64,000 nt of DNA, from positions 25,583,501 through 25,647,500 of the forward strand of contig NC_068557.1 of the NCBI RefSeq assembly GCF_022201045.2, read 5' to 3'. Shown here piece after piece: positions 23,690 through 36,880 of the stretch (positions within the stretch are counted from its first letter, which is position 1; every line of letters starts with the position of its first letter). The notes under the pieces are model-generated. The model was not told the origin of the DNA, did not search any database, and saw only the letters and a list, made by a program, of their open reading frames with translations. The DNA comes from Citrus sinensis. Its lineage: Eukaryota > Streptophyta > Magnoliopsida > Sapindales > Rutaceae. Both the position numbers and the translations under genes were made by a program.

Positions 23690-26110
23690 CGCCAGTCATA
23701 TTTAGAAACAATATTAACAATATCATTAACCTCATAATTTTCTTGTTTTAGTTTTGGTTCTTCTTCTCCGTCTCCATCGTGGCGATCGGCTTCTTCGTCT
23801 TCATTACTGCCATGAGAACAGCAACCCCCAGAATATCTTGTTGAGCATGAATCTGAAAAGGGAAAAAAAAAAAAGTTGATAATGTAAAAATAAGCACCAA
23901 ATATTAAATCCATAACATGGTTATGCTCACATACATTCCTTATCAGCCCCATAGCCAATCTTGAGCATCCCCTATGGCCTAATATATCTTCAGCGGTGCA
24001 CTTTGACTTTCATGCAAAAATTTACCATCAACACAGAAAGCAAACTCAGAGATCATTGTAGACTCAGGGATGGCCAAAATATCTCTAGCACTATTACATA
24101 ACTTAGGATACTTAATCCCACTTATCTTCCACCAAGTCAATATATTGAAGTCATGAGTCCTGGTTAGGAGTTTTTCCTTCAAATAGTTGTCTAGCTCTGA
24201 CTTGGGATTCTCAATAGCAGTGAAGGTAGTAGTTGCGGTACTAGACACAAACAAATCAAATTTTAATGAAGGGTCTAGCTCATTTCCAGAATGAACCAAC
24301 CCTGACAGGGGAAAAGAATTTGAGAAGTCATCGACATAATGAGTTTCTTCATGCGATCTATAGATTTCAATTGGCACTCTTTCATCAATTTGTAACAAAA
24401 TCCATGAACTCTCTCAATCTCAATTGAAGAATCATCTCCATGAATTTCAGGAAATATATACTCCAAAAATTTTCATAATAAATCTTGGGTCCAAAACAGT
24501 TGATATGACCATTACTTCATAAGTATCATTGCAATACTTCTCAAACTATGTTTTCATATTTGCTGCTACCTTCTGGATCTCATCATACCTAGATGTGACC
24601 ACTTAGACATTGGTAATCTGATACCACAAAGTGTGGGTAAAAAATTGCTGGTTTAGCATACTTAGTTCTGTAAAACATCTCAGTAGCTGCAACAAAAATT
24701 TTTAATTTGTCACACATTTCTTCTACCAACTTTTTATTAAATGAAATGCATAATTGATGAGCATTATCCTCATTTTTTTTTTCTTTCTTTTGTTGATGTC
24801 CAATAGTAAATGCTATTATGAATCTCGTCAGTACTTTATCCAAGCACTTCCAGCTAATCTTTCACGATCAAATTTGCAGTACATGTAAAGCAATGCATAT
24901 GTTTTCCACCCAACAGAAGTGAAGTATGAAAAAGCTTATGTAGAAGAATTTGGATCTTCATACCATCAGTGGTGTAACTATCTACAGTCAAAGGAAACAA
25001 CTTACTGTCAACATTCCAAGACCTAAAGCACCCCATCAATGCATCAGCACATGTATTCTAACATTCTGGGATTTCCAAAGACATAAACGTAGCATGTAGA
25101 ATTAAGAAAAAATTTACAATGAAATTAGATCACGGCATTATCTAAAATGTAACAGAAGATAATGGAATAGCATGCTCAACTGTAACTACTAACTAGATCA
25201 ATGAAAACTATAAACATTGTACCTCAGAATCCAGCTTTGCAAAATCCAAGAGTCCTCTATAAAATATGCTGTAATTGCCATAAATTTGTAATATTGGTTA
25301 CCACAGATCCACACATCAGTTGTAATTGCAATTCTACTCTGAATTTTCTTTACAAAAGCAGCATAGACTTTCAAAATTTCATCTCTCATTGTCTGCACAG
25401 ACATTGGCTGCCACAATGGGTTTAGAGTAGTCAAATAGCTTCCATAAAGTTCTGCATTAACAATAGAAATAGGCAATTGATGTAAGATTAGGGCCTCGGC
25501 CTTCAATTTCCTCAACACATTTGGATCAAAAACATGTTGGGCTGTCATATTCATTTGTATCATAATAAACAGCGAGGAGTTAGTAATGCAATAAAATCTT
25601 GAACTTTTGTCAAATTTTATACAATTACCTAGAGTCAAAGTAGACAACTTACAGTCAACATTCCAGTCCCGAAATTAAAGCACTCTGTCAATGCATCAGC
25701 ATGTGTCGCCTCATATTCTGGGTATTCCTCCGAGTGCATAAACCTAGCATTTTTAAAGACAATGAATTCAGTCGAATAAAATCATAGCATAATAAAAAAT
25801 GTAACTAAAGATTATACTTAGAATATATCAACTTCTTACATACTCACTAATTGGCTGAATATTAGAAACATTGTACCTCATTTTTCGGCTCTGCCGTAAC
25901 CTCCATGAATTTGTCATATTGGTTTTTCTCAAATCCACAGATCAGTTGTAATCGCAATTCTACTTGGTACATTCTTCAATGATTTCACCATTTTCGGCCA
26001 CTCAACATCATAGATTCTCAAAACTTAGTCTCTAAATTGTCTTCAAAAGCAGTGGCTGGAAAACTGGGTTGAGAGTATTCAAACACTCAACAAGAAGATA
26101 CAATGAGACA
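23690..26110 (-). pseudogene. hAT transposase relic
   Basis: Minus-strand fragments give hAT (Ac-like) transposase in the right order with stops and shifts between them. About 25240-25580 encodes the N-terminal core ('ILHQLPISIVNAELYGSYL', then SRIAITTDVWI, then KFMAITAYFIEDSW). About 24860-25030 has 'LFHTSLLLGGKHMHCFTC' and NLIVKD, equivalent to the 'RCAHILNLIVKD' block. About 24600-24840 has EEMCDKLKIFVAATEMFYRTKYA-type text, and about 23980-24200 has the C-terminal dimerisation region ('KSELDNYLKEKLL', then WWKISGIKYPKL, then ARDILAIPESTMISEFAF). About 24986-25455 and 25632-26105 are diverged tandem copies of one segment. No BED finger or terminal repeats were recognised. It is dead. Confidence 0.88.
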
Positions 26111-27756
26111 ACAGAAAGATTAAGGTCCCAAAAAATAATTCCCTTTCCCATAATCGTTATTGCATCATATACTGATCAATAATATGAGGGAGCAGCACTG
26201 GCATATCCGCCTCATCTCCATCTTTTTCTTCCTCATCGCAATTGCAGTTATATTTTCTCAAAATTTTCAATCTCATTAATTACTATCAGCATAAGTTGGA
26301 TAGTCACCAACATCTGGCATTGGACGGTCGTTATATGAATGTGGAAGCTGACATTCCCCCCCACCCACCAATAAAAAAAAAAAAAAAGGGAATGGTTTAA
26401 GACATTACAAAGTTATAAGGAGTTTATATTATTATTGAAAATGTCCAATGAGCGGCCTGTAGTGTACTACTGTATATTATTATCTTGTAGCAAGCTCCGT
26501 TTAATAGTATGTTCCACAAACTATGAAGAGTATTTAAATTTAGGGTGGTGACCAATGTGAGTGTATCGCTAACTATGAAACTTTTGATGGGATAGCGTTG
26601 AGCGAGAAGATATCGAGAGAGGATCATATGATGAAACAACAAAATTAAATTAAAATTATTTTATAGCTAATGAAGGAATAATTTTTCAAGATCTTATTTT
26701 GAGAATAAGTTCTATACTCAAATACAATACCATATATTTTCATATGTATTATAAAAGTCTAAAATCCTCATTAATTAGGAAATAAAATCATTAAGAGATT
26801 ACTAATGTTATCAATTATATTGAGATAACAAAATAAAAATGATAAAATTAATTATACAAAATATTTATTTTCATTATCAATTATTGTATATACCTAATAA
26901 AAAGTATTATATATATGTTTATAAATATATAAATAATTTTTATTCAACATTATGTCTTATTATGTCATTTACATTCTTACAACGAGTGGCAAATCGAGCT
27001 AATTCCATTTGGGGGAGGGGGGGGGGGCGAGCAAAGGGAGCCTTGGTTAAAAAAATTTATTGTAAATTTAGAGAACAAATAAATTATGTGGTTATTGAGA
27101 TTTGAACCCAGGTCTTCAAAACCATAAAAATAGAACTCTTATCATTAATTTATAAACATTGTATTAAATTTAAATGTGGTCAAATTCTTTTCATAGTCTT
27201 TTCCAAAAGGGGCTTGGAATATATTTAAAAATAAAAATAATGGCTCATAAAAGAATAATAAAATTATCAAAACACATATGATTAACTTCACAATAATTAT
27301 TTTAAAAACTGCAACATGAACCTAAAAGTATGTTATTTTATTTTAAATGAAAATGGAGAACGAGAATGTGATGAGTGATGGGAGGTGGAAATATCACCGG
27401 CATAAATTCTTAATATTTTAATGTTAAAAAGAAGTATGAAAAAATAAAAATTCCCAAGATGCTTCCTTTTCCTTGAAGGCCAAGTTACCAAGCAATGGGC
27501 CAACAGCTGACCCAAGCACAAAAATACAAGTTATAATATAAATAAATTCAATAATAATCAATAGATTCCCTCACGCAGATTCTGTTAATCACTCGGCAAG
27601 AAAAACGCACGCACCCTGATTCGTGATTCCTTCCTTATTAACAATCCTCTTCTACAACTACTTTACCAGGGTTTTAAAGCCCACGCATTCTTCAGGCACC
27701 TCCTCACTCTCCTCCCCCACGCCCTAAAACGATACCGTAGAGCCGCTGAAACAACA
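26110..27756. other. Intergenic DNA with M2 repeat and GlnRS promoter
   Basis: About 26745-26985 resembles the segment at 3955-4160 (shared 'atattgagataacaaaat', 'ttattcaacattat'). About 26985-27240 appears to interrupt the second copy and contains a G-run (27002-27027) and a phrase 'gatttgaacccaggtc' common in plant dispersed repeats. No gene is seen. The last 250 bp is the GlnRS promoter. Confidence 0.45.
27496..27501 (+). promoter_or_regulatory. Site II-like TGGGCC element upstream of GlnRS
   Basis: TGGGCC lies 261 bp before the GlnRS start codon. Site II motifs (TGGGCC/T) are frequent in promoters of plant translation and cell-growth genes. A single short match is weak evidence. Confidence 0.35.
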
Positions 27757-30700
27757 ATGGTTGGGGTTTCTAAGGGCGACAAATCGGAAATCCTGGAGTT
27801 GTTCTTAAAAATCGGCCTCGACGATCGAACGGCCAAAAACACAATTGCTAATAACAAAGTTACCGCCAATCTGACTGCCGTCATTCATGAGGTATTTTTG
27901 CATGTTCTTTGGTCAAGTCACTTTTGAATTTTGATGGATATTTCTTATTCATAGTCATTTTCGTTTTTGTTAGTTTTTGATGCCCATGCAACTTTTCTTT
28001 TAATTTTCTTATTGTTAATTCCAGGCCGCTGTTACCGACGGATGTGAACGAAGGATTGGGAATTTGCTTTACACGGTATGTTATTTATTACGTGATTCAC
28101 TTTAGCCAAGCGTTGTCTTTTCTTTTTCTTCGAATTAAAAGTTGCTGGAATATAAACATCAACTTAGTGTTTGTTTATCTAGTCTAGATGAGAGAAATTT
28201 TTGCGCTTTTGAATTTGCTTTAACCTCTGGATTTTGTCCCCACCCTGTCATGAGATAAAACTACTCATTGATTTATTTTATTTTATTATTTTTGTGTGTG
28301 CGCGTGCTTGAAAGGTTGCTACGAAGTACCCGACAAACGCACTTGTACATCGTCCAACTTTGCTGCTGTATATTGTCTCCTCAAAGGTTTGCTACGAAAT
28401 CGCATCTTAGAGTAATTGGTTTCTTATATGTGTTAGTTTTCTTTATTCCATTGTGAATTAAAGTTTGAATAAAAATGAGGTGATTTTTCTTTGAGAAAAA
28501 GGTTTTGGATGTTATCGTTTGGCTTACAATTTCTTGTTTGCAGATTAAAACCCCAGCCCAGTTAGAAGCAGCATTCTCATTTTTTGCGAGTACTGGTTCA
28601 GAAAATTTTGAAGTGGATGAATTTGAAGAAGCCTGCGGTGTTGGTATGATGAAATGAGCCCTTATTCTGACACACTATGTTTAATGGACTAGGATTGCAT
28701 CGTAATTTACTGTTTTGCGATTTCTGCATCTGCATTCTTTTATGGAATGATGTGCCTATAGTCTCTTAGAATTGTAACTCTGTTTTTTCTATTTAATCTA
28801 ATTTTTCTATTTAATCTAATTTTACTGTCACTTTAAATGTTTGTTTCATTTACCTTATTTCCAACATTTCTTATAATCATTGATTACTTCATTGTAATTT
28901 TGAACTCAACAGGGGTTGAAGTTTCCTCGGAAGATATCGAACTGACTGTTAATGAAGTATTTGAAGAGAACAAGAACACGATTTTAGAGCTACGTTATCG
29001 AACTAATGGTCAGTGTTTGATTCTAAATTATTTTGGGAATAACTTCACTTTAATTATGGCATGCTTGATCATGATCTTGGTGCATGTTTTCTAGTATCAT
29101 TTTTAGGTCTGATAATGTTGTTTGGTAGCGTAACAATTAATCTTTCTACAAGCAAGATGCAAATAGGGATGCATTTTTTTTATAGGGTCAATTTTAGACA
29201 AGTTATAGTTCTTCCAGTCACAAACACACCAGAGGAGGTTCGGGGGTAGGTGGAGGGCTGGAGTTGTGGGTGTTACTTTTTAAATAGTAAACCTCCTTCT
29301 CCGGCTTACATGTGTGTGGACAGGCATAGTCACATGCACACAAGCAGACTGTAGTTTATATTCGCACAAACAGACAGCCATGCGTCGCACATGTTTGTGC
29401 TCAGCAAGCAGGGTCCTTTGCTTATCTTGTTCTTTTTCTAGTTTTCAGTTGAATGTGTGCCATAGTGAATCACTCCAATAATACTTTTTTGTACTTAACA
29501 AGCTAATAACTTGTTTCATTTTCATCCATTCCTGTGACTGTATGCTTTTGTGATTTTATATTATTCTTTTCCCTCTGAACTCACTCATCTACTTTACTGA
29601 CTTCTCTACCATTCTGATGAACATTTTTCCATCAAATTCAATTATTTTCTAGTGGGTGATTTGTTTGCACATGTCCGGAAGAGGCTTCCATGGGCTGATC
29701 CCAAGATTGTCAAGGTGAACTGTTTTTTGCTGTGAAAGTTAGTAGTTAGAATCAGAATGATTGATTTTCAAGTGAATATAGATATTTCCTTCTAATGTTT
29801 CTTTGATTTTTTTGTCTTCTTCCTTGACAGCAACTCATAGATGCTAGAATGTATGAATTACTTGGTGAAAGGACAGCAGCAGATATTGAGAAGCTTTCTA
29901 AAAAGAAGGAGAAGAAGGAGAAGAAGGAAAAGCCTGAAAAAGATGAGGTGTGGATTTGTACATTCTTTACGTATTTTGGATACAGACTGTTTCTTCTTGT
30001 AAATAGAGTTGTAACCTTTCTCCATTTTTCTACTCACTGTGTTCTTGTAGGATAAAAAATTTGCAAATGATGCTCCTGTGCAGCTGCCTGAAGAAGATCT
30101 TTTTCCAATTTCGAATTTCCCTCCACCAGAAGAGAACTACAAGGTGAATTTCGTTTTGTGCCTTCACATACATTGTTCATGTATTTTTGTGCACCATTTA
30201 TTTATTTATTTATTTTTTATTGTTTACAATTAATATTATGAAGATGGTGACGATGATGATGATGCCAGAGTTTCTGTCTTGTCTTTTGTTGCCAGGGTAA
30301 TGAAAAAAACTACATATGGAGATATTTCATAGTTACCATTGTTTATTGTTTGAAATTGATAATTGTTGAACTACCAGAAAAGGAATAAAAAGGAAAAAAA
30401 CAGAAAAAGAAACCAATAGAAGCCGGAAAAGGAAAAAGAAACAAGAAGATTAAGAATGGTGAAAAAGCTAATTGCATGATATTACTTGGGCTATTACTTG
30501 CAAAATTGAAACTGAGTTCAGCATTTTGGGTTATGATTGATTTCATTTGCTCGAGCACTGGTTTATGATCCTGCAAATTTGCTGTATGTGTGCATAATAT
30601 AAGTTTTTAGATATCTCCTTTGTGGTTTAGCAGGTACATACTGAGATACCCTTCAGTGATGGCTCTGTGTTGATATGCTGCAATACGAAAGAGGTGCTTG

Positions 30701-33700
30701 ACAAGCACTTGGAAGTGACTGGGGGGAATGTCTTAACTCGCTTTCCACCTGAACCAAATGGTTATCTACATATTGGTCATGCAAAGGTAATTGCTTTTTT
30801 TTCATACTAGGTTTGAGATGACCGGTAAAAGAAATAATAGAGAATAAGATTTGTGATTGCTACTGGCTTGAAACATGGTTATTCCTCATATTTTACTGCT
30901 TTTCCAGGCAATGTTTGTTGACTTTGGTTTGGCAAAAGAGAGAGGTGGATATTGCTACCTAAGGTGAGATTTCCTCTTTGGTGTTTCTTTGACTATATGA
31001 TGGAGCTTTATATAATTTTATATTCAATGTTATTTTTTTCAATCAATTGCTTTTTTCTTGATTTTCTAAATATACTTATTTGCATAATATTTCCCTATGC
31101 AGTAATTGTAATGTTTAGGTTGTTTCATCTTTTGCCATCCCACAGTTTCTAAGATTGGATTTTTCATCTTTTTTTTTTTGGTCAGCACAGAATTTATCAA
31201 GGTTAAAAAAAAAAGAAAAAGAAAGAAGTGGATCAGTTTTCCAGATAATAATTAAAACAATTATTTCCTCATTGTTATCAGTGGTTGAATAAGATGTCTG
31301 CACACAAACTTGCTCCTTCCATCTTTTTATGTTCTTGGTTTCTATTGATATTTATCAATATGTTCAAAATGTTGATTCGTCTTATAATTTGGTCTTGTTA
31401 CATGATAATTGCTGGTTGTAGATGTTCTTGTCCATTTTTATGAATGCTCCGTATTTGTATGTGTGTGTAAGAGTGAAAAGGGATATAAACTTTTCTTATC
31501 TTGAGCTCTTACTCCTAAAATTTGGGTGTCTTGTTTGTACTAATTACTGCTACTAGTCTTGCTTCAACACAGACTTTTAGATTGACACTGGCAAGGCCCC
31601 ACCTCAGACATTTTCAACTTCAGCTGTTAACATATTAGAATTATAAAACAAGTTGCGTTCAACTGGAAAAATCTCTTGGGGTGATATAAGATGTCTGCGG
31701 CGGAGAAGGGTTTGGTTCCATTCATGCAATATTTAAAGTAGACATAATAATAATTTTATGTGTGCTCCAGGACGTGGATCTCACTTCAGGAATTTTTTAT
31801 GCCGAAAAGCTTCATCCTTCCTTTTATTAAAGTTATTGGTTTTTGGAAGGAAACATAATCAAATGGAGTATGTCTTGTTTTGGAAGTATGTAGACCATAA
31901 AGCATTTGTAATTGAAAAATGGAGTTGAAGTGCCAAAGCATGATAAACTTAGATACAATATTTTTTTTCTTATCTTGTATGTTTGCTTTAAATTTCCTTT
32001 TCTATTTATTTATTGTGTCGTCAGAAATTTCTTTGGTTGCTCTTGTATTTGACCATGGTTGGATCAATTTACTATCATCTTAGTGATTTCTAGTTGGTAT
32101 ATATCATTTTCTATTTCTTTGGCTCATTCTTTAGGAGGTCAGATAGAGTTGGTTTAAAGCTTTGGTATTGCATCTGCATGATCAAAACTTGTGTCCATAA
32201 ATAGTTCATTGAAATCAGAAATTTGGACTGCTCTTCATCATTGAAAAGCGATGAGTTTTGTTTATTGATCTCTTGCTCTTCAGATATGATGATACAAACC
32301 CCGAAGCCGAGAAGAAAGAATATATTGACCATATTGAAGAAATAGTTCAGTGGATGGGTTGGGAGCCATTCAAGGTATCATTGTTAATGGCAACGGCATA
32401 TTCATGCTGCATATGTGCTTAGATTTCATAACACCATATATCTGCTGAATTTATGCCAGATCACTTATACCAGTGACTATTTCCAAGAACTGTATGAATT
32501 AGCCGTGGAGCTGATAAGGAGAGGTCACGCCTATGTTGATCATCAGGTATATACAAATATATTCATAGCTTCTTTGCTTAATGACATTTTAAAGAGTAAA
32601 TTCTTCCTCTTCCGTTCAATTCACTTCTAAAGCACTATCTTTTACCCTCCCACTTTTTGTAGAGTCAGTTAAATTTGGATATTATCAAATTGTGATGATG
32701 TGATTTCTGAATTCTTATACCGATAAGAAAATTGTCAAGGAAATGGTCATCTTTATTTGGCTTTTTATTCACATTGGTATTGTAACTGATTGGACATTGT
32801 ATTACTTTTTCTAGACTCCCGAAGAGATCAAGGAGTACAGGGAAAAGAAAATGAACAGCCCATGGAGGGATAGACCAATTGCAGAATCATTGAAACTATT
32901 TGAAGACATGAGAAATGGCCGGATCGAGGAAGGTAAAGCAACACTTAGGATGAAACAGGACATGCAAAATGACAATTTTAACATGTATGACCTCATTGCT
33001 TATCGAATCAAGGTATGCACTATAATGTGATTATCTTTAGTTACCTTTAACATTCGCAGATCCTCATATTTTAGTGCCCTGACGTTCTCTTGTTGCAGTT
33101 TACTCCTCATCCACATGCAGGTGACAAGTGGTGTATCTATCCAAGTTATGATTATGCTCACTGCATTGTGGATTCTATTGAGAATATTACGCATTCGGTG
33201 TGTTATACTTTTCTTTGCTATTTTCTTTATTGTTGCATGTTTTTAAAACAATATTCTTGGTGTCAGTTTATCAGTATTTACATATTTTGAGGTCCATACC
33301 TATCTTTTTAGTGACATTTAAAATGTTCCAATCATCCCTTCGATTGTTGTGTACAAAATGAAAATATTCTACATGTTTTCCCTCCTATCCAGTCAGCACC
33401 TGAGCTCGGTTTATTATTACTATGCTAAACCCACTAGAGTAGAAATATAGGGTGTCAAATTCCAGAATGCTGTGAATACCTTGTCGGAGAAAAAAAAAAT
33501 GAAAAAAGAGTGGTTCTACTTTTTGGTGACTTCTTTACCTTCTGTTAATTTTTTGAAGGCTTATTTTCATTTTTGTTCAATCTTTATGCTCAATGCAGCT
33601 CTGTACACTTGAATTTGAGACACGACGTGCTTCTTATTTTTGGTTATTACATGCATTGGGCCTTTATCAACCTTATGTGTGGGAGTACTCACGGTTGAAT

Positions 33701-35731
33701 GTTTCAAACACTGTGATGTCCAAGCGCAAGGTGAGCAACCATGACATTTTTATGCAGAAGCTTCAGAATGTATTTGATTGTGTAATTTTACAAGAAATCT
33801 GACATTAATTGATTGTTTTATGCTGTTGCAGTTAAACTTTTTGGTAACAAACAAATATGTTGATGGTTGGGATGATCCTTGTCTTATGACACTAGCTGGT
33901 CTAAGACGTAGAGGTGTGACTTCAACTTCTATTAATGCTTTTGTTCAAGGGATTGGAATCTCACGAAGGTTGAATTTTACATACTCTGTTCGTATATTGA
34001 GATATCATAGGTTATAATATTTATTATGCTTTGATTTCCTAACTATTTGCCATGCCATGTGGTGCAGTGATAGTCTAATTCGTTTGGATCGCCTGGAGTA
34101 TCATATAAGAGAGGAACTAAACAAAACAGCACCTCGCACAATGGTTGTGTTGAATCCTCTCAAGGTCTGCATCTTTTCTCTATTGTTTCCTTGGAAGCAT
34201 CTAGTTCCAGTGTTCAAATGGTATTCTCTGTGCTTTCAGGTGGTTATTACTAACATGGAATCTGGCACAATTATGCATCTTGACGCCAAAAGATGGCCTG
34301 ATGCTCAAGCAGATGATGCATCAGCTTTCTACAAGGTGATTTTTGAATAAAAAGCTAAATTACAATCTTCTATTTCAAGAGGGGAAAATGATTTTTAAAA
34401 TTTATCTAAGTCTGCATGATTTGGCTGCTGCATTTAAGAATTTGAGCTCAAATTTTGTTTTGGTGACATGTGAAAAGAAGTTTCTGGTTCATGCTAACCA
34501 GACAGCAGTTTGGTTGAATTTTGTATTGATTAGAATATTTATCTATGGTTGTATTTCACTCTTCAGTTCTGTTAGAGATTTATGAATATCATTAACAAGA
34601 CTTGCTTCAAGCTTGTTGTGAGCATCTTATCTTCATTTGAATTGGCTGCACATTTGATATTTCAATCATAACTGATCTTTCACTGCTACGACATTCTCTG
34701 CTCACTTTAGGTTCCCTTTTCAAACGTTGTGTACATTGAGCATTCTGATTTTCGAATGAAAGATTCAAAAGATTATTATGGCCTTGCTCCTGGTAAATCT
34801 GTCCTACTCAGGTATGTATTTTGTATTGTAAATTCAAGTTTTCAAATACATTTAAGCAGAATTTGGTTCTGTATGGTGAAACATTTTATACCTGCAGATA
34901 TGCATTCCCTATAAAGTGCACGGAAGTGATTTTATCTGATGATAAAGAAACCATTCTTCACATCCGGGCTGAATATGATCCTTCCAAAAAGACAAAACCA
35001 AAGGTCTTCTTATCTTTTATTTCTTGTCACGCTGGAATTTGTTGTTTAAATGTGGCTGCGGGTAGTGTGTTGGAAAATCGTGCAAGTATTCTGCACATTT
35101 TTGGTTTATTCAATTTTAAAATTGAACTTTGTTGCACAGGGAGTTCTTCACTGGGTTGCTGAGCCTTCCCCTGGTGTCAATCCACTAAGGGTGGAAGTCA
35201 GATTGTTTGAAAAATTGTTCAACTCTGAGGTTGTCTATTGCGAATTTCCTGTACTTTCCTTATTGTGTTTTATTTCCTCTAGAAATTGCTATGAGCTTTA
35301 ATGAGTTATCCGATTGTTGCTTCAGAATCCTGCAGAACTTGATGATTGGCTTTCTGATTTGAATCCGGATTCCAAAGTGGTGATTCCTGAAGCATATGCA
35401 GAACCATCACTTCACAGTGCTGCTGTCGGGGACAGATTCCAATTTGAAAGGCTAGGTAATCTCAGAAAACCACGTGTGTTGTTGATGATGTTATTGGGTA
35501 CTGAATGAGTTGCAACCATGAGATGGATTGATATTGGAGGAACATGTGGCATAACTGCAGTTCCATAACAGTGTTTTTGCATTTTGTTATTGTATGCAAA
35601 TCTAACATTTTGTACCCATTTCAATCTGCAATTCAGGGTACTTTGCAGTTGATAAGGATTCCACTCCGGAGAAACTTGTTTTCAACCGGACAGTCACACT
35701 AAAAGATAGCTTTCCCAAAGGTGGGAAGTAG
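27757..35731 (+). CDS. Glutaminyl-tRNA synthetase, cytosolic type
   Basis: Twenty-three exons: 27757-27891, 28025-28075, 28315-28386, 28544-28643, 28913-29008, 29653-29714, 29831-29947, 30051-30143, 30634-30786, 30908-30963, 32284-32374, 32460-32546, 32815-33012, 33099-33197, 33599-33730, 33832-33968, 34068-34164, 34240-34335, 34711-34811, 34898-35003, 35140-35229, 35326-35455, 35637-35731. All keep frame and give 797 residues, close to the remembered plant GlnRS length. It charges tRNA-Gln with glutamine. The N-terminal eukaryote-specific domain (about 1-190) is followed by a Lys-rich linker (193-209). The class I signatures are HIGH at 288-291 ([11 protein letters not shown]) and VMSKR at 509-513. 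The C-terminal anticodon-binding beta-barrel part includes 'CTEVILSDD' and '[12 protein letters not shown]'. The longest intron (30964-32283) is about 1.3 kb. Confidence 0.97.
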
Positions 35732-36002
35732 GAAGTAGGACCCTTGCAAATGGAAAACAGATGGAGCATTAGATGGGCTATTACTATGAGCTGCTTCTTA
35801 CTTGTTATGAAATTTTTATACCTGTGTAAAAATATCATTCACTAAATCTTGCAAGATATTTTAGGTTATAATTGAAGTTTTGCTTGATACTAGTTCTTTT
35901 TGAAAGCTAGCCCTTCTGTTGAAAGATAGAGTTGCTTGGATGATTTGACTATACCAACAAAAATCATTTCTGCTTTTTTTTTTTTTGTGGGGGTAGGAAA
36001 GA

Positions 36003-36250
36003 AGGAGGCGGGGGGGGGGTGGGGGCGGGACGGGGGGCTTGGGTGGTGTAGGGGCGCATTCCTAATGCAAGCCATGTGGCTAGGATTTTCATGGCTCATA
36101 ATTCCTTCGGGGCGCGCGCGCCCCGCGGCCCGGGGGGGGGGGCGGGGGGGGGGGGTTTGTTTGATTGTTGTGGGGGGCGGGGCGCATTCTCAATGCAACA
36201 CCAAATGCAAGCCATGTGTCCAGGATTTTAATGGCTTCATAATTCCTTTC
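36003..36250. repeat. G-rich low-complexity block with imperfect direct repeat
   Basis: Runs of G (up to about 14) alternate with a GC-only stretch (about 36109-36155). A segment of about 58 bp starting GGGGCGCATTC and ending ATAATTCCTT occurs at about 36051-36108 and again, with an 11-bp insertion, at about 36179-36247. Composition is wildly unlike the flanks. Polymerase slippage, or an assembly or sequencing fault, may contribute. Confidence 0.8.
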
Positions 36251-36529
36251 AAGAGAAGGTGGCCTTTCATGTCAATTGGACTTACCACCATCGAAAATTG
36301 AAAATGACTTGTCACCATTATTCTCGATTGTCTCTTTCTTTATCTTTGTTTTGGGTCGTGGGAAAAAAGTGGACATGCAACTGACGTCTTGAATTTTGCT
36401 CCGTTTTTGTGCACAAAATTAGCAAGAGTGACCGTCTTGAGATTAAAAAGTCTTTCTCTGAAGACAAATCTTTGGGATTAGTGAAAATGTTTGAATGAAC
36501 AGCGAAAAGCTTCATCGTTTAAATTGATC

Positions 36530-36880
36530 TTTTTTTTTTTTTTACTGATTAAGCATCAGCTTATTGTATTATACATAAATATATATAACTACTATGACAG
36601 GAGGTCATTACACTGATATTTACAATCAGATATATACATGAGATTTTTATTATTACATTTTTATTCTATAAAGTACATGTTCATCCAAATACCTCTCACG
36701 GAGGAGAGATGTCTCTATTCCACTCGCATTTCGCAAGGGAGAAAGACGTTATAAGAAGTCTCCACATAATTATATTTAATTGAGGGAGATTGAGTCCGTG
36801 AGGACTCGAACCATTGCCCTCATAGTCATGCTTAACTTTGGGGGCAATTGTTCACCACTTGGCTACAAGCCCAAGTGGCT
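36530..36880 (-). mobile_element. tRNA-derived SINE, second family
   Basis: On the minus strand it begins near 36880 (GCCACTTGGGCTTGTAGCC), carries an exact pol III A box TAGCCAAGTGG (complement of 36855-36865) and, 42 bp on, an exact B box GGTTCGAGTCC (complement of 36802-36812). It ends in a poly-A tail seen as a T-run at 36530-36543. The body, about 340 bp, is longer than the SINE at 2.5 kb and unrelated outside the boxes. No convincing target duplication is visible. Confidence 0.78.

Noticed and set aside
28315-28456. Extended reading of GlnRS exon 3 beyond 28386
   Set aside because: The GT at 28387 joins in frame to the next exon and gives the known domain order; reading through leaves the family.
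35936-36301. 121-codon frame rich in glycine
   Set aside because: It is translated from the G-rich low-complexity block and carries no domain.
36530-36880. Possible real tRNA gene because of the exact A and B boxes
   Set aside because: The sequence between and around the boxes cannot form an acceptor stem or anticodon arm; it fits a SINE head.
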